DNA of 64,000 nt from Mycolicibacterium arenosum (GCF_024320865.1 NZ_JANDBD010000007.1:124001-188000); one strand, 5' to 3'. Numbered from the stretch's first letter, positions 8,289 through 17,845 are shown. Numbers and translations: made by a program. The notes: generated by a model from the letters alone, not told the origin.

Positions 8289-9263
8289 CTACCAGGCGCC
8301 GTCGGTCACCGAGTCGGCGCCGACACCACCGAGCGCGATCACCGTCTTCGAATCGACCGGCACGAAGGGCTTCTCATGGACACCGAGCATGTGGCCGACG
8401 CTCTTGACCTTCGACAGGACATCGGAGGGAGCCAGATCACTGGCGTCGGCGTCGTAGTAGTCGAACCAGGGCAGGCCGGCTTCCACGTAGGCGTCCCGAT
8501 CGACCGGTGACGGCGGCGGCACCTCCCCTGTGATGGCAGTCCACTGGGCGGCCGAGCACAGATGAACGAACACGCGGAGCGCACAGCTCTGGTCGTAGTC
8601 GGTCAGTGGGCGATCATCGGCGTAGACCTCCTGCCGCATCCGCCCGCCGGCACCCAGGCCCATGTCAGCTCCAGCGGGGGCTGCCATGCAAGCGACCATG
8701 CCTTCTTCGCACACCTCCGGCACCTCTTCGACGGCGCGCCACGCCGCCAGCGCTTCCTCGTTAAGGCCGACGGCGCGAAGCTGGACTCCGCCGTGAGTCT
8801 CCTGCCCGGTGACCTGGCCTTCGACCGTGGCTCCGGAACCCATTGGCACGGCAACGAACTGACGGATGAACCCATCGCCGGCGTTGATGCCGTCAAGCCA
8901 CGGCTGATCCGGCAGCGCGACGTAGTTCTGCGGATCTCCGACGAGGTGATCGATCCAGGGCAGGCCGCTGACAGCGCACACCTTGCCCACGCCGACCTGC
9001 AACGCGGCCGGTTCGGCCGAGTGGAACGACAGCCACATCGCCTCGCGTTGATAGATCGGCAGCATCACGCCGCCGCGATTCAGCCACTCGGCAGGCGCGG
9101 TGTCGGGATAGTCGGCCACTCGACGCAGCGGAAACCGGCCAAGGCCTGGTGGCAGCGGATGCAAACCGGTCTCGGGGATTCGCAGCGTCCGCTGAAAGTC
9201 GACGCTCACCGAGCCCAGGATCAAACGGTCCCCGACGATTTCTACGTGCGCCGTGCTCGTCAC
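8289..9263 (-). CDS. Conserved hypothetical protein (LPPGLGRFPL family)
   Basis: A 324-residue soluble protein without signal peptide or membrane segment. It carries repeated aromatic-rich strands such as LPPGLGRFPLRRV, PIYQREAMWLSF, LPDQPWLDGINAG and FIRQFVAVPMGSG, a pattern I recognise only from uncharacterised bacterial proteins. The GTG start has an excellent ribosome site (GGGAGG six bases upstream), which excludes the longer upstream frame. The C-terminus (SKTVIALGG) is separate from the rest. It is convergent with the toxin/immunity array and divergent from the endonuclease-like gene. No function proposed. Confidence 0.75.
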   Translation of the reverse strand: MTSTAHVEIVGDRLILGSVSVDFQRTLRIPETGLHPLPPGLGRFPLRRVADYPDTAPAEWLNRGGVMLPIYQREAMWLSFHSAEPAALQVGVGKVCAVSGLPWIDHLVGDPQNYVALPDQPWLDGINAGDGFIRQFVAVPMGSGATVEGQVTGQETHGGVQLRAVGLNEEALAAWRAVEEVPEVCEEGMVACMAAPAGADMGLGAGGRMRQEVYADDRPLTDYDQSCALRVFVHLCSAAQWTAITGEVPPPSPVDRDAYVEAGLPWFDYYDADASDLAPSDVLSKVKSVGHMLGVHEKPFVPVDSKTVIALGGVGADSVTDGAW

Positions 9264-9326
9264 AAATGCCTCCCGATCGATGGACTGGCCTGATAAGTAC
9301 CACTCGCCACCGACAGGTGTCCTACA

Positions 9327-10161
9327 TTGCACCCCGTGCGGGTAGTCGCGTGGAACGTGCAGCATGGCGGGGGCTCACGCGTCGCGCGGATCATCGCCGC
9401 GTTGGTAGCGCTCAACCCCGACGTGCTCGTGCTGTCCGAGCACCGCGCAACGGGCCCGCTGGCGAGCGCGCTCAACGAGCGCGGGTGGATCCATCAGATC
9501 GGCTTGGCCGACCCGTCTGGTGGATACGCCGCCGTCCTGATCGCATCACGCCGTGCGCTTCGAAACCTCGATCCTCAGTATCCCGATGCGCAGTGTTCGC
9601 CGCGTTGGGCTCATGTGGAAGTGGCCGATTCGGGCTGGGCCGTGGCGGGCGCGCTCATTCCGGGACACAACCGCGACCACCCGCATCGGAAGGAGCAGTT
9701 CTGGGATTTCGTCGTCTCGGAGTTCGCTCCGCTGGCTGCTCGACGGCCGACGCTGCTCATCGGCGACCTCAACACCGGACTGCACCGTATCGACGAAACC
9801 GGCGCGACGCTGAGATGCTCAGAGCACATGATGGCGCTTCGGGAAGCCGGATGGATGGACGTGTGGCACGCCCTCCATCCGAACGTTCGACCACCGTCCT
9901 CATGGTGGGAACCCATGACGGGCAACGGATTCAGGCTCGATCATACGTTCCTATCGCCGTGTAGCCCGCCCGCCCTCGCGATCGACTATCCCCGCGTCGT
10001 CGACGGCGCCCCGACCACGCGGGCCGGCGCCCCGAAAGGCTGTGGATGAGACACCGCCACTGTCCGACCACGTACCGGTGGTGGTTGATCTGGGCGACGT
10101 CGGGGCGCATAAGGCTAGTCACTTCTGCGACGACTCCGTCGGAACCATCGACGACCGTTAG
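9327..10161 (+). pseudogene. Endonuclease/exonuclease/phosphatase (EEP) family gene, frameshifted
   Basis: The first 240 residues show the EEP fold (ExoIII/DNase I/sphingomyelinase superfamily): VVAWNVQHGG, VLVLSEHRAT, LLIGDLNTG and GFRLDHTFLS. The expected final catalytic motif SDH is missing from this frame, which stops at 10049. It is found at once in the +1 frame as TPPLSDHVPVVVDL, reading to a TAG at 10159-10161. A one-base indel must therefore lie between about 9985 and 10045, where two C-runs (gccccg) occur. The gene is either recently inactivated or carries an assembly error in a C-run. Substrate (DNA, phospholipid or other) is not predictable. Confidence 0.75.
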
Positions 10162-10213
10162 GCATCGTCAACGTGGTCGAGAGCAACCAGCTCGGCGAGA
10201 CACTCAGCCTCCT

Positions 10214-10742
10214 GTGATCGCGCAGGAGTCTTTGTTCAACTGGCAGCGAATTCGCATTGCGCGTGTCGAAGCTACACAGCCCGACCACCTCCAGCAGGTG
10301 CTCGATGACGCCCGTGAATTGCTTGCACGACAGCTTGCCGAAGACGACGCGATGATTCAACGCGCTTGAGAGATCTTCGAGTCAGTCGCGAAGACCGAGG
10401 CCATCGACGGCTTGCGGTTCTGGTCGGTAAGCGATCTGGACCGCAGCCTGCCGGCGCTACGCGAGGATCTTGATCGGTTCGCGAAGTCGCGACGGGCACA
10501 GCTGCACGGATGGTCTGATTTCAAGGCGCCGACAGCCCTCGAAGGGGCGAGTGCCGCAATCGAACTCGTCGGGGAGACGGCCGCGAAGGGCTGGGAGGCC
10601 GCAGGCGGCGCGGCCTGCAACACTCGCTCTCGGCGCTGCGAGCGAAGGCATCGACAAGATCAGCGGCTACTTCGGACGGGCGCGTGAGAAGAGCAAGGTG
10701 CGGCGCCAGGCACAGGCAGACGAAACCGAAGACTCCAATTAG
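10214..10742 (+). pseudogene. Degraded hypothetical gene with in-frame stop and frameshift
   Basis: A protein-like frame starts at GTG 10214 (VIAQESLFNWQRIRIARVEA), meets a TGA at 10367-10369 and continues in the same frame with FESVAKTEAIDGLRFWSVSDL. It then shifts frame near 10615 and ends with GAASEGIDKISGYFGRAREK and a stop at 10742. The pieces are helical and charged, and joined would make about 175 residues. I do not recognise the family. Two lesions in 500 bases next to another broken gene argue for decay rather than sequencing error. Confidence 0.5.
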
Positions 10743-10814
10743 ACCGGATTCGATCAGGAATTTGCGAGGGCTTCGGCGACGGAAGCGACGTTACCGCCGA
10801 TGCCGCACTCACCG

Positions 10815-11186
10815 CTAACGGCGGCCCCCTTCGAAGCTTCCTCCCACTCGATAGTCCAGCGCATCAGAACTCCGCTGGGGAACCTGGAACCCGGAGCCGA
10901 CGCAGCGTTCACCCCGGCTGTTCTGGTGGCGGACGAGCGCGACGCGAGCCCTGTCGACTTCGACTCGTCGCAGACAGTTCGGGCACTTCCACGACGTCGG
11001 CCCGTTCGGCCGCGGCGGCGTTTCTTTCACAGCCGCCGGGGATACTTGACTGTGTGCGGCTTTGCACTCCGCACACAGTCCTCGCCCGATATCGAAGCTC
11101 CTCATCGACTTTCGCGACTTGCAGCCCACGCAGTACTGCGTGGTCAATCGCCTGTCGGCCGATCCCCGGCTCTCGCCCCTACCCAT
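10815..11186 (-). CDS. Small zinc-ribbon protein
   Basis: A 123-residue basic protein with two zinc-binding clusters: YCVGCKSRKSM with a second pair GLCAECKAA, and WKCPNCLRRVEV followed by LVRHQNSRGERCVGSG. The latter (CPxC...H...CxGSG) is a pattern seen in small phage- or plasmid-borne zinc proteins of actinomycetes. The C-terminal 30 residues look less constrained and the start is not supported by a strong ribosome site. It probably binds nucleic acid or protein; role unknown. It lies alone on the minus strand among broken genes. Confidence 0.5.
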   Translation of the reverse strand: MGRGESRGSADRRLTTQYCVGCKSRKSMRSFDIGRGLCAECKAAHSQVSPAAVKETPPRPNGPTSWKCPNCLRRVEVDRARVALVRHQNSRGERCVGSGFQVPQRSSDALDYRVGGSFEGGRR

Positions 11187-11350
11187 GACTTGACATTAGC
11201 CGCATCACCCGACAAACCGGGGTGATCTGGCGAGCGGCTGCACTCCGCCGCACCTCCGCGAACAAGATGCACAACGATCTGAACACGATCCGAGTCATCA
11301 ACGACGTCAGCGATGGCAGATGCCGCGATCATGGGGGCTCAGAGCCGCGG

Positions 11351-11683
11351 GTGTCGGACCCCTGTGCCACGATCGCCGACGTGGCGAGCTGCGGTGCGCG
11401 AGATATCGGATTCCACAGCGAGATCGCTGCGATCATTCACGCTCGTCTGAATGACGCCGAATGCGGCGCAGCGAGCCGCGAGCGGATCGCCGCCATCGCT
11501 CGCAAGGTAGCCGACCACGTAAAGCGGGATGACCCGACCTTCTGCTACGAATGGTTCTACGGCGCTTGCGGACTCGACCCGTGGGGCGACCTACAGCCGC
11601 ACTTCGATCCGTCTCGCGCTCCGATTGTAAAATGGGATCCAGACATCAAAGACTTCAGGAGGATCGAGCGCGATGTCGACTGA
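11351..11683 (+). CDS. Hypothetical protein upstream of VOC gene
   Basis: About 110 residues from the GTG chosen here; the frame is open further upstream to 11222, but those residues look random. It contains a helical stretch SEIAAIIHARLNDAECG and a cysteine/aromatic-rich CYEWFYGACGLDPWGDLQPHFDP. No known domain is recognised. The 3' end overlaps the start of the VOC gene by 11 bases, so the two are likely co-transcribed. Confidence 0.5.
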   Translation: MSDPCATIADVASCGARDIGFHSEIAAIIHARLNDAECGAASRERIAAIARKVADHVKRDDPTFCYEWFYGACGLDPWGDLQPHFDPSRAPIVKWDPDIKDFRRIERDVD

Positions 11684-12017
11684 ATCCTTCTTGGAGGTGA
11701 CGCTCTACGTCGCCGACGTCAGACGCTCGGCCGCATTCTATCGGGCTGCAGGGATTCCGCTGTTCGACCGCGAAGACGGTATGCGCTTCCACGTCGACGG
11801 CGGTATCGGCGTGACCGCGCTGCAGCTGTATCCCGCAGTGGTGAAACCGGTCAGCAGTGTGCAGTTGGGATTCCGCGTCACCGACATCGGCATCCTAGTA
11901 AGCGCACTCACGGAGATCGGCGCCGACTTCGAGACCCCCGGCCCGCGACGCCTGACGACTCAGGACCCCGACGGAAACCGGGTGCACTTCTCCGAGATCG
12001 TTCGCAGCGGGCCGTGA
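11673..12017 (+). CDS. VOC (glyoxalase/bleomycin-resistance fold) family protein
   Basis: A 114-residue single VOC domain: EVTLYVADVRRSAAFYRAAG at the N-terminus, a middle VQLGFRVTDI strand, and the C-terminal metal/ligand-site region TTQDPDGNRVHFSEI. The family includes glyoxalases, dioxygenases and drug-binding proteins; two such motifs form the site, usually as a dimer. The ATG has an upstream agga-rich site (aggaggatcg). Substrate cannot be told. Overlap with the upstream hypothetical gene suggests an operon. Confidence 0.85.
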   Translation: MSTESFLEVTLYVADVRRSAAFYRAAGIPLFDREDGMRFHVDGGIGVTALQLYPAVVKPVSSVQLGFRVTDIGILVSALTEIGADFETPGPRRLTTQDPDGNRVHFSEIVRSGP

Positions 12018-12153
12018 CATGCGCGATCGATACTTCCGCGGTATGACGATCACGCCGAGATCCGCGACCAGTGGCAGGCATCCCGGCAGTCGGCCCTCGC
12101 ATCCGTCGGGCAGCAAGCGCCCGCATGACAGCGAGGTCTAGAGCTCGAACCAC

Positions 12154-12347
12154 TCAAGGGGGGCGTCGCAACTGACCACCGCTGTAGCCGGCGGCGATGT
12201 GCTGCTGAATCTCCCGAGCCAGGTCGGCGGCTTCCTCGCTCACGCTGGGCTCGGTTCCAGTCCAGGTGACAACGTCGTCGAATCGATCACACCGGTGGCG
12301 ACAACCCGTCCTCGCGCTACGTCTTCGACTTGAAACTGTCTGGTCAT
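12154..12347 (-). pseudogene. Small frameshifted gene remnant
   Basis: From an ATG at 12347 the reverse strand reads MTRQFQVEDVARGRVVATGV, then the sensible frame shifts to RFDDVVTWTGTEPSVSEE and AADLAREIQQHIAAGYSGG before a TGA at 12154-12156. The two parts join into a compact protein of about 60 residues with a frame change near 12290. Family not recognised. It could instead be chance; the support is only the protein-like composition. Confidence 0.35.
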
Positions 12348-12406
12348 GAGCGGGAATAATGCCATACGGTCGTTGAGCCTACGCTCAGGCGGCATACACC
12401 AGCGGT

Positions 12407-12907
12407 CTACTGTCGCCGCCAACGGACCCATTGTCGACGGGCCGGCTTCGGAACCACATCCTCAGCCTTCGACTTTGCCCGCTCTGCTTTCAGGATCTGA
12501 AGCGTCTTCAGATCCTTGCCGCCATGAAAATGGTTGCGCAGCACTGCGAGAAAGTCCTCGTTGTCTTCGGTGACGGCGGCAAAAAGTGTCATTGACGACT
12601 TGAGTTTCACCACGTCCCGTCCCATCAAGATCGGCGTCGCCGCACTCGACCTCGCGACCAGTTGCGCACACCGGCGCAGACGAGGACCGAGCACCTCATG
12701 CTCCAGACACGCCTTTGCTTCCTCTGCGGATCCAATACCGAAGAACCGAGCAGTGTCGGTATAACCCAGCCCCTGCAACTGCGGAAACACGTACCACATC
12801 CAGTGCGTCCGCTTCCGTCCAGCGCGCAGTTCCTTGACTGCCTGGTCGTAGACACCGTCGCGATCCTGCGCGACGACGAAGCGCTCGAGGTCGAACGGAT
12901 CGTCCAT
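12407..12907 (-). CDS. DUF1810 family protein
   Basis: A 166-residue protein with the DUF1810 hallmarks. FDLERFVVAQ starts the domain, then RAGRKRTHWMWYVFPQLQGLG, FFGIGSAEEAKACLEHEVLG and TLFAAV followed by a final helical stretch. The family forms a small helical fold; its biochemistry is unknown, though relatives act as nucleotide or calpastatin-like modules. I start at the ATG 12907 because the domain begins there. A diverged remnant of the same family lies at 20821-20970 on the other strand. Confidence 0.88.
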   Translation of the reverse strand: MDDPFDLERFVVAQDRDGVYDQAVKELRAGRKRTHWMWYVFPQLQGLGYTDTARFFGIGSAEEAKACLEHEVLGPRLRRCAQLVARSSAATPILMGRDVVKLKSSMTLFAAVTEDNEDFLAVLRNHFHGGKDLKTLQILKAERAKSKAEDVVPKPARRQWVRWRRQ

Positions 12908-12961
12908 CTCTACACCGTGCCCTAGGACCAATCGTTCTGTCCACAACTTAGAAGCCACCAC

Positions 12962-13180
12962 CTACAACCCCTGTGCTGCATCGATTCTCGCGATGTCGAT
13001 CAGTTCCTGCAAGGTCGGCCGGACAGCCAGCTCGAGCGTCTCGCGGGCACCTGCCACCTTCCGGGAAAGTACCCATCCCGACTCGGCGTGTTTCGCACGG
13101 TAGGTCAGTCGCGCGTCACCGTCCCACGTCGTCATCGCGTAGTCACCCGGCTTCAGCATCTGCCATTTGTTCTGCGTCAT
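12962..13180 (-). CDS. Small hypothetical protein upstream of DUF1810 gene
   Basis: A 72-residue protein (MTQNKWQMLKPGDYAMTTW at the start) with alternating strands and a helical C-terminus PTLQELIDIARIDAAQGL. Not recognised. It is 54 bases upstream of the DUF1810 gene on the same strand and could share its transcript. Confidence 0.5.
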   Translation of the reverse strand: MTQNKWQMLKPGDYAMTTWDGDARLTYRAKHAESGWVLSRKVAGARETLELAVRPTLQELIDIARIDAAQGL

Positions 13181-13537
13181 CGCCCGCCCCCATCACGGCC
13201 GGCCTCCACCCCCGGAGGCGCTCTTGCCGACACCGGTCGATGTCGGCCGCTTCGTCATCCGAGCCACCCTCGAGCGTGGGGTTGGCGTGCCATCAAGTCG
13301 GAGCTTGTCGATGGCAACTCGTGAAGCGATTGGATCAACGGCGGGCGCGCCGACTTCATTCCCGTGTCGGTATGCGTGCCTACGCTGACGGCAGCTCTCG
13401 AGCGGACGGCAGTTCGGTTACCTGGCCCGCCGTCCCGGCAACCGCGCCACCACCGCACGGTGCCCCAGGGGAAGAGCGGGCACGCCTCGCGTGCAAGAGG
13501 TGGGCGTCCGATCGCGGCGCCGCCAGAAGGCTGCACT
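13181..13537. other. Gene-poor spacer
   Basis: A 357-base spacer between the minus-strand small gene and the plus-strand zinc-site protein. Several frames are open because the sequence is GC-rich, but none has a ribosome site and a protein-like composition together. A short plus-frame stretch near 13231-13330 (VGRFVIRATLERGVGVPSSR) could be a gene scrap. A ribosome site (agaagg, 13525-13530) at the end belongs to the next gene. Confidence 0.5.
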
Positions 13538-14125
13538 ATGACCGACGATGACCCGAGCTCACTCGATACCGCAGTGCGAGAACGCATCACCGAACTCTCG
13601 GTGCACATCGCCTGTGGGGGCATCCGTGGACCGATTCAGCAGCCGAGCCGCGCGTACCCGAACCTGCCGATCCGATGGCAGTCCTGCCGCGACGAGGAAC
13701 TGCCAGTGAAGTGGGAGGGCGCGGACGTCTCCCGCATGGTTGACCTCTGCACCATCTGCCTTCGCGGCAACGCCGGCGGGCCGTCACGCTGGGCGTGGAC
13801 GGCGTGCACCGACTGCCGCGCCATTAACGATGACATCGGAAAGCGCTGGGGTTTCAAGCCGTTCGAATTGGGTCGACACAGTGTTATGAACGGCATCGGG
13901 GTGCGCGGCGGGTTGGGCCCCGAGCAACGGGTCGCAGCACTCGAGCATCTCGACGAGTTCAGGAAGGGCGACAGCGACATCCGCGCCTGGCGAGTTCGCG
14001 AGTATCGACGGCTGGCGAGCAGGTACGACCCGCTCGCCGACATCCCGCTCACCACGTGGCAGCGGGACTGGCCGCCGGGTAGGCAAGCATCCCGCGACGC
14101 GTTCGACCGACTGCTAGGCCGCTGA
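13538..14125 (+). CDS. Hypothetical protein with putative zinc-binding cysteine cluster
   Basis: A 195-residue protein starting at an ATG with agaagg eight bases upstream. The middle carries CTICLRGNAGG followed by WTACTDCRAIN, two CxxC pairs about 20 residues apart, likely to hold a zinc ion. The rest is polar and tryptophan-containing (LTTWQRDWPPGRQASRDAF). It resembles HNH-less zinc-knuckle proteins rather than an enzyme. It is convergent with the Rad50-like gene 27 bases downstream. Function unknown. Confidence 0.65.
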   Translation: MTDDDPSSLDTAVRERITELSVHIACGGIRGPIQQPSRAYPNLPIRWQSCRDEELPVKWEGADVSRMVDLCTICLRGNAGGPSRWAWTACTDCRAINDDIGKRWGFKPFELGRHSVMNGIGVRGGLGPEQRVAALEHLDEFRKGDSDIRAWRVREYRRLASRYDPLADIPLTTWQRDWPPGRQASRDAFDRLLGR

Positions 14126-14152
14126 TTCGCGGATCGAGGGCGGCGCCGGAAA

Positions 14153-16915
14153 CTACCTACCTGTTGAAGGCGCTGCCAGCGCGATGATCTTGTCTCGGTC
14201 CGGATCTACGTTCTCCTGCGCCCACTCGACAACCTCATCCTCCTGAGTGAAGAGGATGACCTGGTGTTCAGTGCTGAGCTCGTGGAGTAATTCCAAGATA
14301 GCGACCGTGCGCGCGCCGTCGGACTGGGTGGTGACGTCGTCGAAGATTAGCGGAGCGGTCTCGTCGCCGCCGGAGAGCACTTGCGAAAGTGTGACCCGCA
14401 GCAGTAGGTAGATCTGCTCCGTGGTGCCCAACGAGAGCCGATGCGCCTGGCGCACTTGGCCGGTAGCCTCGGTCACCTCGATCTTGAGATCACTGGGATC
14501 CACTACCGCCTCGCGATAGCGACCGTTGGTCACCCGCGGAAGCCAGGGCTTCATCCGCGCCGCCAGTGCCGGCGCGATAGAGGCGTTGGCCCGCTCCTTC
14601 GCGGCCTCGAGCTCGGCGGTCGCCGCGTCTAGACAAGAAGCCAGCAGCTTCACCCTGGCAACCTCTTGCGTTGCATCGGCCTCGGCTTCCACAGCCTCTG
14701 CGACCGACCCGAGGTCGTTCTCGAGTGTCGAGATCTGGCCTTTGAGCTGCCCGTCCCCGTCTTTCAACTTATCCAGCCGAACCTTCGCTTGCTCGGCAAA
14801 CGCGTTGAGATCGGGCGGCATCGGTTCAGTCGGCTCAGGTCCGGCGCTCGCCGTAAGCGCCTGGAGCTCGGCCGTCAGATCGGCGAATTCCCGCCCGCCG
14901 AGCAACTGCGCGAGCAGGGCGACGTCGGTCTTCCGCGCGGCCGACGCCTCCAGCTTCGATTCCTGTTCCACCACCCACTGGCGCAGCTCGTCGGTAACCA
15001 CATCCGGCTCGACGTTGAGACCGAGAGCTGCTGCGACTTCAATAACACCGCGCCTCTGGCCCTCTCGCGCAGCGAGTGCCTCGCGGTGGCTCGCTTCGAG
15101 CTGCTGCCGCTGCGTGTGGGCGGCCATCAGATCTGGGCGGCGGGCGGCCTGCTGTGCGATCTCAGTGCGCTCGGTGCAGGCCTCGACGTAGTCGGCAAAG
15201 CCTCGAAGTGTCGCCACCACATGATCGTCCGTGACCTCTGCATGAGCGGCGTGGCCGAGCAGACGGCCGAGGACTCTGGCATGGTTCTCGCGCGAAAGAC
15301 GGAACTCGGCGGCGCGCTCCATGTGCTGCGCCATCTGCGTCTGGGCGGCACGGGCGTCATCGATCTCGCGGGCGACCCCTTTAAGAGCGTCCGGGTTCGG
15401 GTCGAGGGCTTCGGCGAGCACCCTCTGCCGGGCAGCATCGACCAGTTCTCGATGTCGGCGTAGCGCAACCTCTTGCGCCATGACGTCAGCTTGCGCCTCC
15501 TGCGCCCCGAGCGCTGCGAGGAGGAAATCGGACTGCTCGAGGGTGACAGCAATGAGCTCGTCAGCGGCCGACCGCTCAGCGCTGTGGAGCACCGCGAGTT
15601 CGGACGCCTGCGCTCCGCCGAGCGCGGCCGCGTCGTACGCGGCTTTGGCCTCCCGGTAGGCGATGTCCTTCTGCTCGACCTCGTCATGCAGCGTCGCGAT
15701 TCGCGCCACCCGTACGTCGCGTGCCTGCTCGAACTCCGCGACGGCGACAGCGTCCACCTCGGGAGGCGTCGACGCAAGAACATCGGCGAGAGTGCGCAAC
15801 TCGTCTGCGGCCAGGGTGGTCGACGGCGGTGCGACCGCGGACGGCGCCGTCTGCATGTGGGTGTCCAGAGCGGTCTGCGCTTTAACGAGCTCGCTATGCG
15901 CCTCCACGACCTCCACGCGCGGTATCAGGTCCCCGTCGGGAGCCGAGGGCAGCGCATCGATCTCGGCCTGCAGGTCGGCCGCCGTCGGTCCATCAGCGAG
16001 CGGTGCCACATCGGTTCCACCGTCGTACACGGCGAGAACGTTGGTCGCGGCCGACAGCTTCTCTCCGTCGACCGTCAGGTCCGACTCGTTGGTCTCAGCG
16101 AGCGCTGCCGATAGCTCGGCGGCCTTATCCACCCGGCCGCGCAAGTCGTGCACGCTCTTCCATTTGGTGAAGCGTTCGGCCAGCGCGACTTTCGCACGTG
16201 CATCGACCAGAGCGGCGGCGAGCCTCTTACGGTTACCGATCGCTTCGAGAAGGTCTCCGAAAGCGTCCCGTCGCGTCCCCGCGAACCTTTCCGAGGTATC
16301 CAAAGCCTTCAGTGCGGTCCCGAGCGGCTTGACCCCATGTGGAACGCCCACCCATTCCTTGCGCCAGTCGTCGAGCCGATTCACCGCCGCGTCGGCGGTG
16401 GCATCGGCCGTTCCAGTCGCAGCCGCTTTCGCCAGCAGGTCTTGCAGCGCGTACGCGTCCTCGAGCACACGGAGGATGTCGGCCTGCCCGGTGAAGATGG
16501 TCGCTCGCGCCGAGTGACGGTTCAGGCCCAGTAGTCGAGTGGCGTCGAGGCTGTTATCCGTGAGCAAGTCTGCATCGGACACCGCCTGACCTGTCGACGC
16601 ATCGACGATCCGCCATTCACTCTTGGCCAAATCCTGTTCAATCGCCAGCACGCGGCCGTCGTCGAGCGTAATGGCGAGGTCGACGGCCCATTTGGAGCCA
16701 GACCACGGCTTGTGCCGGTTCTTGTACTCGGTCTCGGCAGAAGAGCCCTTGCCCTTGTACTTCCGGCGGCCTGCGAGAGCTGCGTAGGTGGCATTGAACC
16801 AACTGGACTTGCCCGCCTCGTTGATTCCATGGACGACGTTGAGTCCCTCTGCGAAGTCCAGACTCTCGGCGCGCAGGGGCCCGAACGCGGCCCCGACCAC
16901 CCTGGTGATGCGCAC
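14153..16915 (-). CDS. SbcC/Rad50-like (YhaN-type) SMC-family ATPase
   Basis: A 920-residue ABC-type ATPase with the split-head design. Walker A (VVHGINEAGKSSW, about residues 29-41) is at the N-terminus. A long alanine/glutamate-rich coiled-coil body spans about residues 200-790. The C-terminus has the signature LSLGTTEQIYLLLR, Walker B LIFDDVTTQSDG and a switch region HQVILFTQEDEVV. It starts at GTG 16915, three bases after the Mre11-like gene, so the two form an operon and probably a complex as SbcC/SbcD and Rad50/Mre11 do. It is divergent from the SNF2-type helicase. No zinc-hook CxxC is visible in the coiled coil, as in YhaN-type proteins. A role in DNA-end sensing or phage defence is inferred. 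Confidence 0.85.
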   Translation of the reverse strand: MRITRVVGAAFGPLRAESLDFAEGLNVVHGINEAGKSSWFNATYAALAGRRKYKGKGSSAETEYKNRHKPWSGSKWAVDLAITLDDGRVLAIEQDLAKSEWRIVDASTGQAVSDADLLTDNSLDATRLLGLNRHSARATIFTGQADILRVLEDAYALQDLLAKAAATGTADATADAAVNRLDDWRKEWVGVPHGVKPLGTALKALDTSERFAGTRRDAFGDLLEAIGNRKRLAAALVDARAKVALAERFTKWKSVHDLRGRVDKAAELSAALAETNESDLTVDGEKLSAATNVLAVYDGGTDVAPLADGPTAADLQAEIDALPSAPDGDLIPRVEVVEAHSELVKAQTALDTHMQTAPSAVAPPSTTLAADELRTLADVLASTPPEVDAVAVAEFEQARDVRVARIATLHDEVEQKDIAYREAKAAYDAAALGGAQASELAVLHSAERSAADELIAVTLEQSDFLLAALGAQEAQADVMAQEVALRRHRELVDAARQRVLAEALDPNPDALKGVAREIDDARAAQTQMAQHMERAAEFRLSRENHARVLGRLLGHAAHAEVTDDHVVATLRGFADYVEACTERTEIAQQAARRPDLMAAHTQRQQLEASHREALAAREGQRRGVIEVAAALGLNVEPDVVTDELRQWVVEQESKLEASAARKTDVALLAQLLGGREFADLTAELQALTASAGPEPTEPMPPDLNAFAEQAKVRLDKLKDGDGQLKGQISTLENDLGSVAEAVEAEADATQEVARVKLLASCLDAATAELEAAKERANASIAPALAARMKPWLPRVTNGRYREAVVDPSDLKIEVTEATGQVRQAHRLSLGTTEQIYLLLRVTLSQVLSGGDETAPLIFDDVTTQSDGARTVAILELLHELSTEHQVILFTQEDEVVEWAQENVDPDRDKIIALAAPSTGR

Positions 16916-16918
16916 GTC

Positions 16919-17845
16919 TCAGGCCCCCTGAGCGGAGGCGTCGAGTGCGGCAAGCCCGAGCGCGATGGTCTGATGACGTTGCAGCTCGGGCGTGTTGGCG
17001 TACGCCATCGCGTGGAGAAACTCCGCGCGGGCACTGCGATCCGTTGGGTCGACAGTCGGCATCGCGAAGCTGAGGCCGTCGAGGTCAAGCACCACCTCCG
17101 ACGGGAGATTGCGATCCGGCCCTCCGAAACCCGGCAACAGCACGGCGGGTGCCAAGGTGCCGCGCAGGCGTAACAGCAAAGGGCCACCCGTCAGTCCGGC
17201 CTCGAGTGCAGCGTCGAGTTCTTCGGTGGTCGCCGCATCCGTGACGTCGACGTCCACCAGCGATCCGGGTTGATCGGGCAGGTCGATGCGTTCGGCAGGC
17301 TTCTGCGGTTCCGCGCTGTCGATCAGCACGACGCACCCACCTGGTTCGCGGGGGTCGTGAACCAGATCGGGCACGCCGAGTGCACCGTCGTCCGTTCCCG
17401 CGCGAATGAGGACCCGAGGCTCCCCCGCGGCCGGGACCCGCGGAGCGGCCCCGCCCGGCGACGTCCACGCACTCGCCCACACCGACGCCGCGGCTCTACA
17501 CGGTTCGTATTCCGGGGACGCGCAGATGGACGTGTTCGCCGCCCAGGCATGGGTGTTGTAAAGGCTGGTGTCGTCGATCCAGTCGGACCGGCCGGGGACG
17601 ATGACGACGTCGCCGCTGAACGTTCCGAGGATCTGCGACGCGTAGTCGACCGTGGCGCGCGACGCGTACGAGCGATCGAAGAGATCGCCGGCAATCAGCA
17701 GGACGCGCACGCCTCGGTCGTTAGCCTGCTGGACGACGAGTGCCAGGGCCTGCCGGGACCACGTGCGCAACGCGGTACCGAACGAGGCGCCGAGGTCGGT
17801 CCACGCGTGATCGAGGCGCACTCCTCGCACAATCATGACGTCCAC
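16919..17845 (-). CDS. Mre11/SbcD-like metallophosphatase-fold protein with degraded metal motifs
   Basis: A 308-residue protein; the GTG at 17845 has GGAGG 11 bases upstream, and the ATG nine bases later is the alternative. The N-terminal part has the calcineurin-like beta-alpha core: VLLIAGDLFDRSYAS retains the GDxxD motif. The first motif (DxH of SbcD) reads RLDHAW, and the third, normally GNHD, reads PGRSDW, so two metal ligands look lost. The C-terminal half has no nuclease capping domain that I can recognise. It is coupled to the Rad50-like ATPase and divergent from a helicase. It may be a structural or DNA-binding partner rather than an active nuclease. A long frame extending it to 18907 is antisense to the helicase and rejected. 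Confidence 0.75.
   Translation of the reverse strand: MDVMIVRGVRLDHAWTDLGASFGTALRTWSRQALALVVQQANDRGVRVLLIAGDLFDRSYASRATVDYASQILGTFSGDVVIVPGRSDWIDDTSLYNTHAWAANTSICASPEYEPCRAAASVWASAWTSPGGAAPRVPAAGEPRVLIRAGTDDGALGVPDLVHDPREPGGCVVLIDSAEPQKPAERIDLPDQPGSLVDVDVTDAATTEELDAALEAGLTGGPLLLRLRGTLAPAVLLPGFGGPDRNLPSEVVLDLDGLSFAMPTVDPTDRSARAEFLHAMAYANTPELQRHQTIALGLAALDASAQGA

Noticed and set aside
14441..16534. Plus-strand open frames antisense to the Rad50-like gene
   Set aside because: Low-complexity arginine/alanine/serine shadows of the coiled-coil gene.
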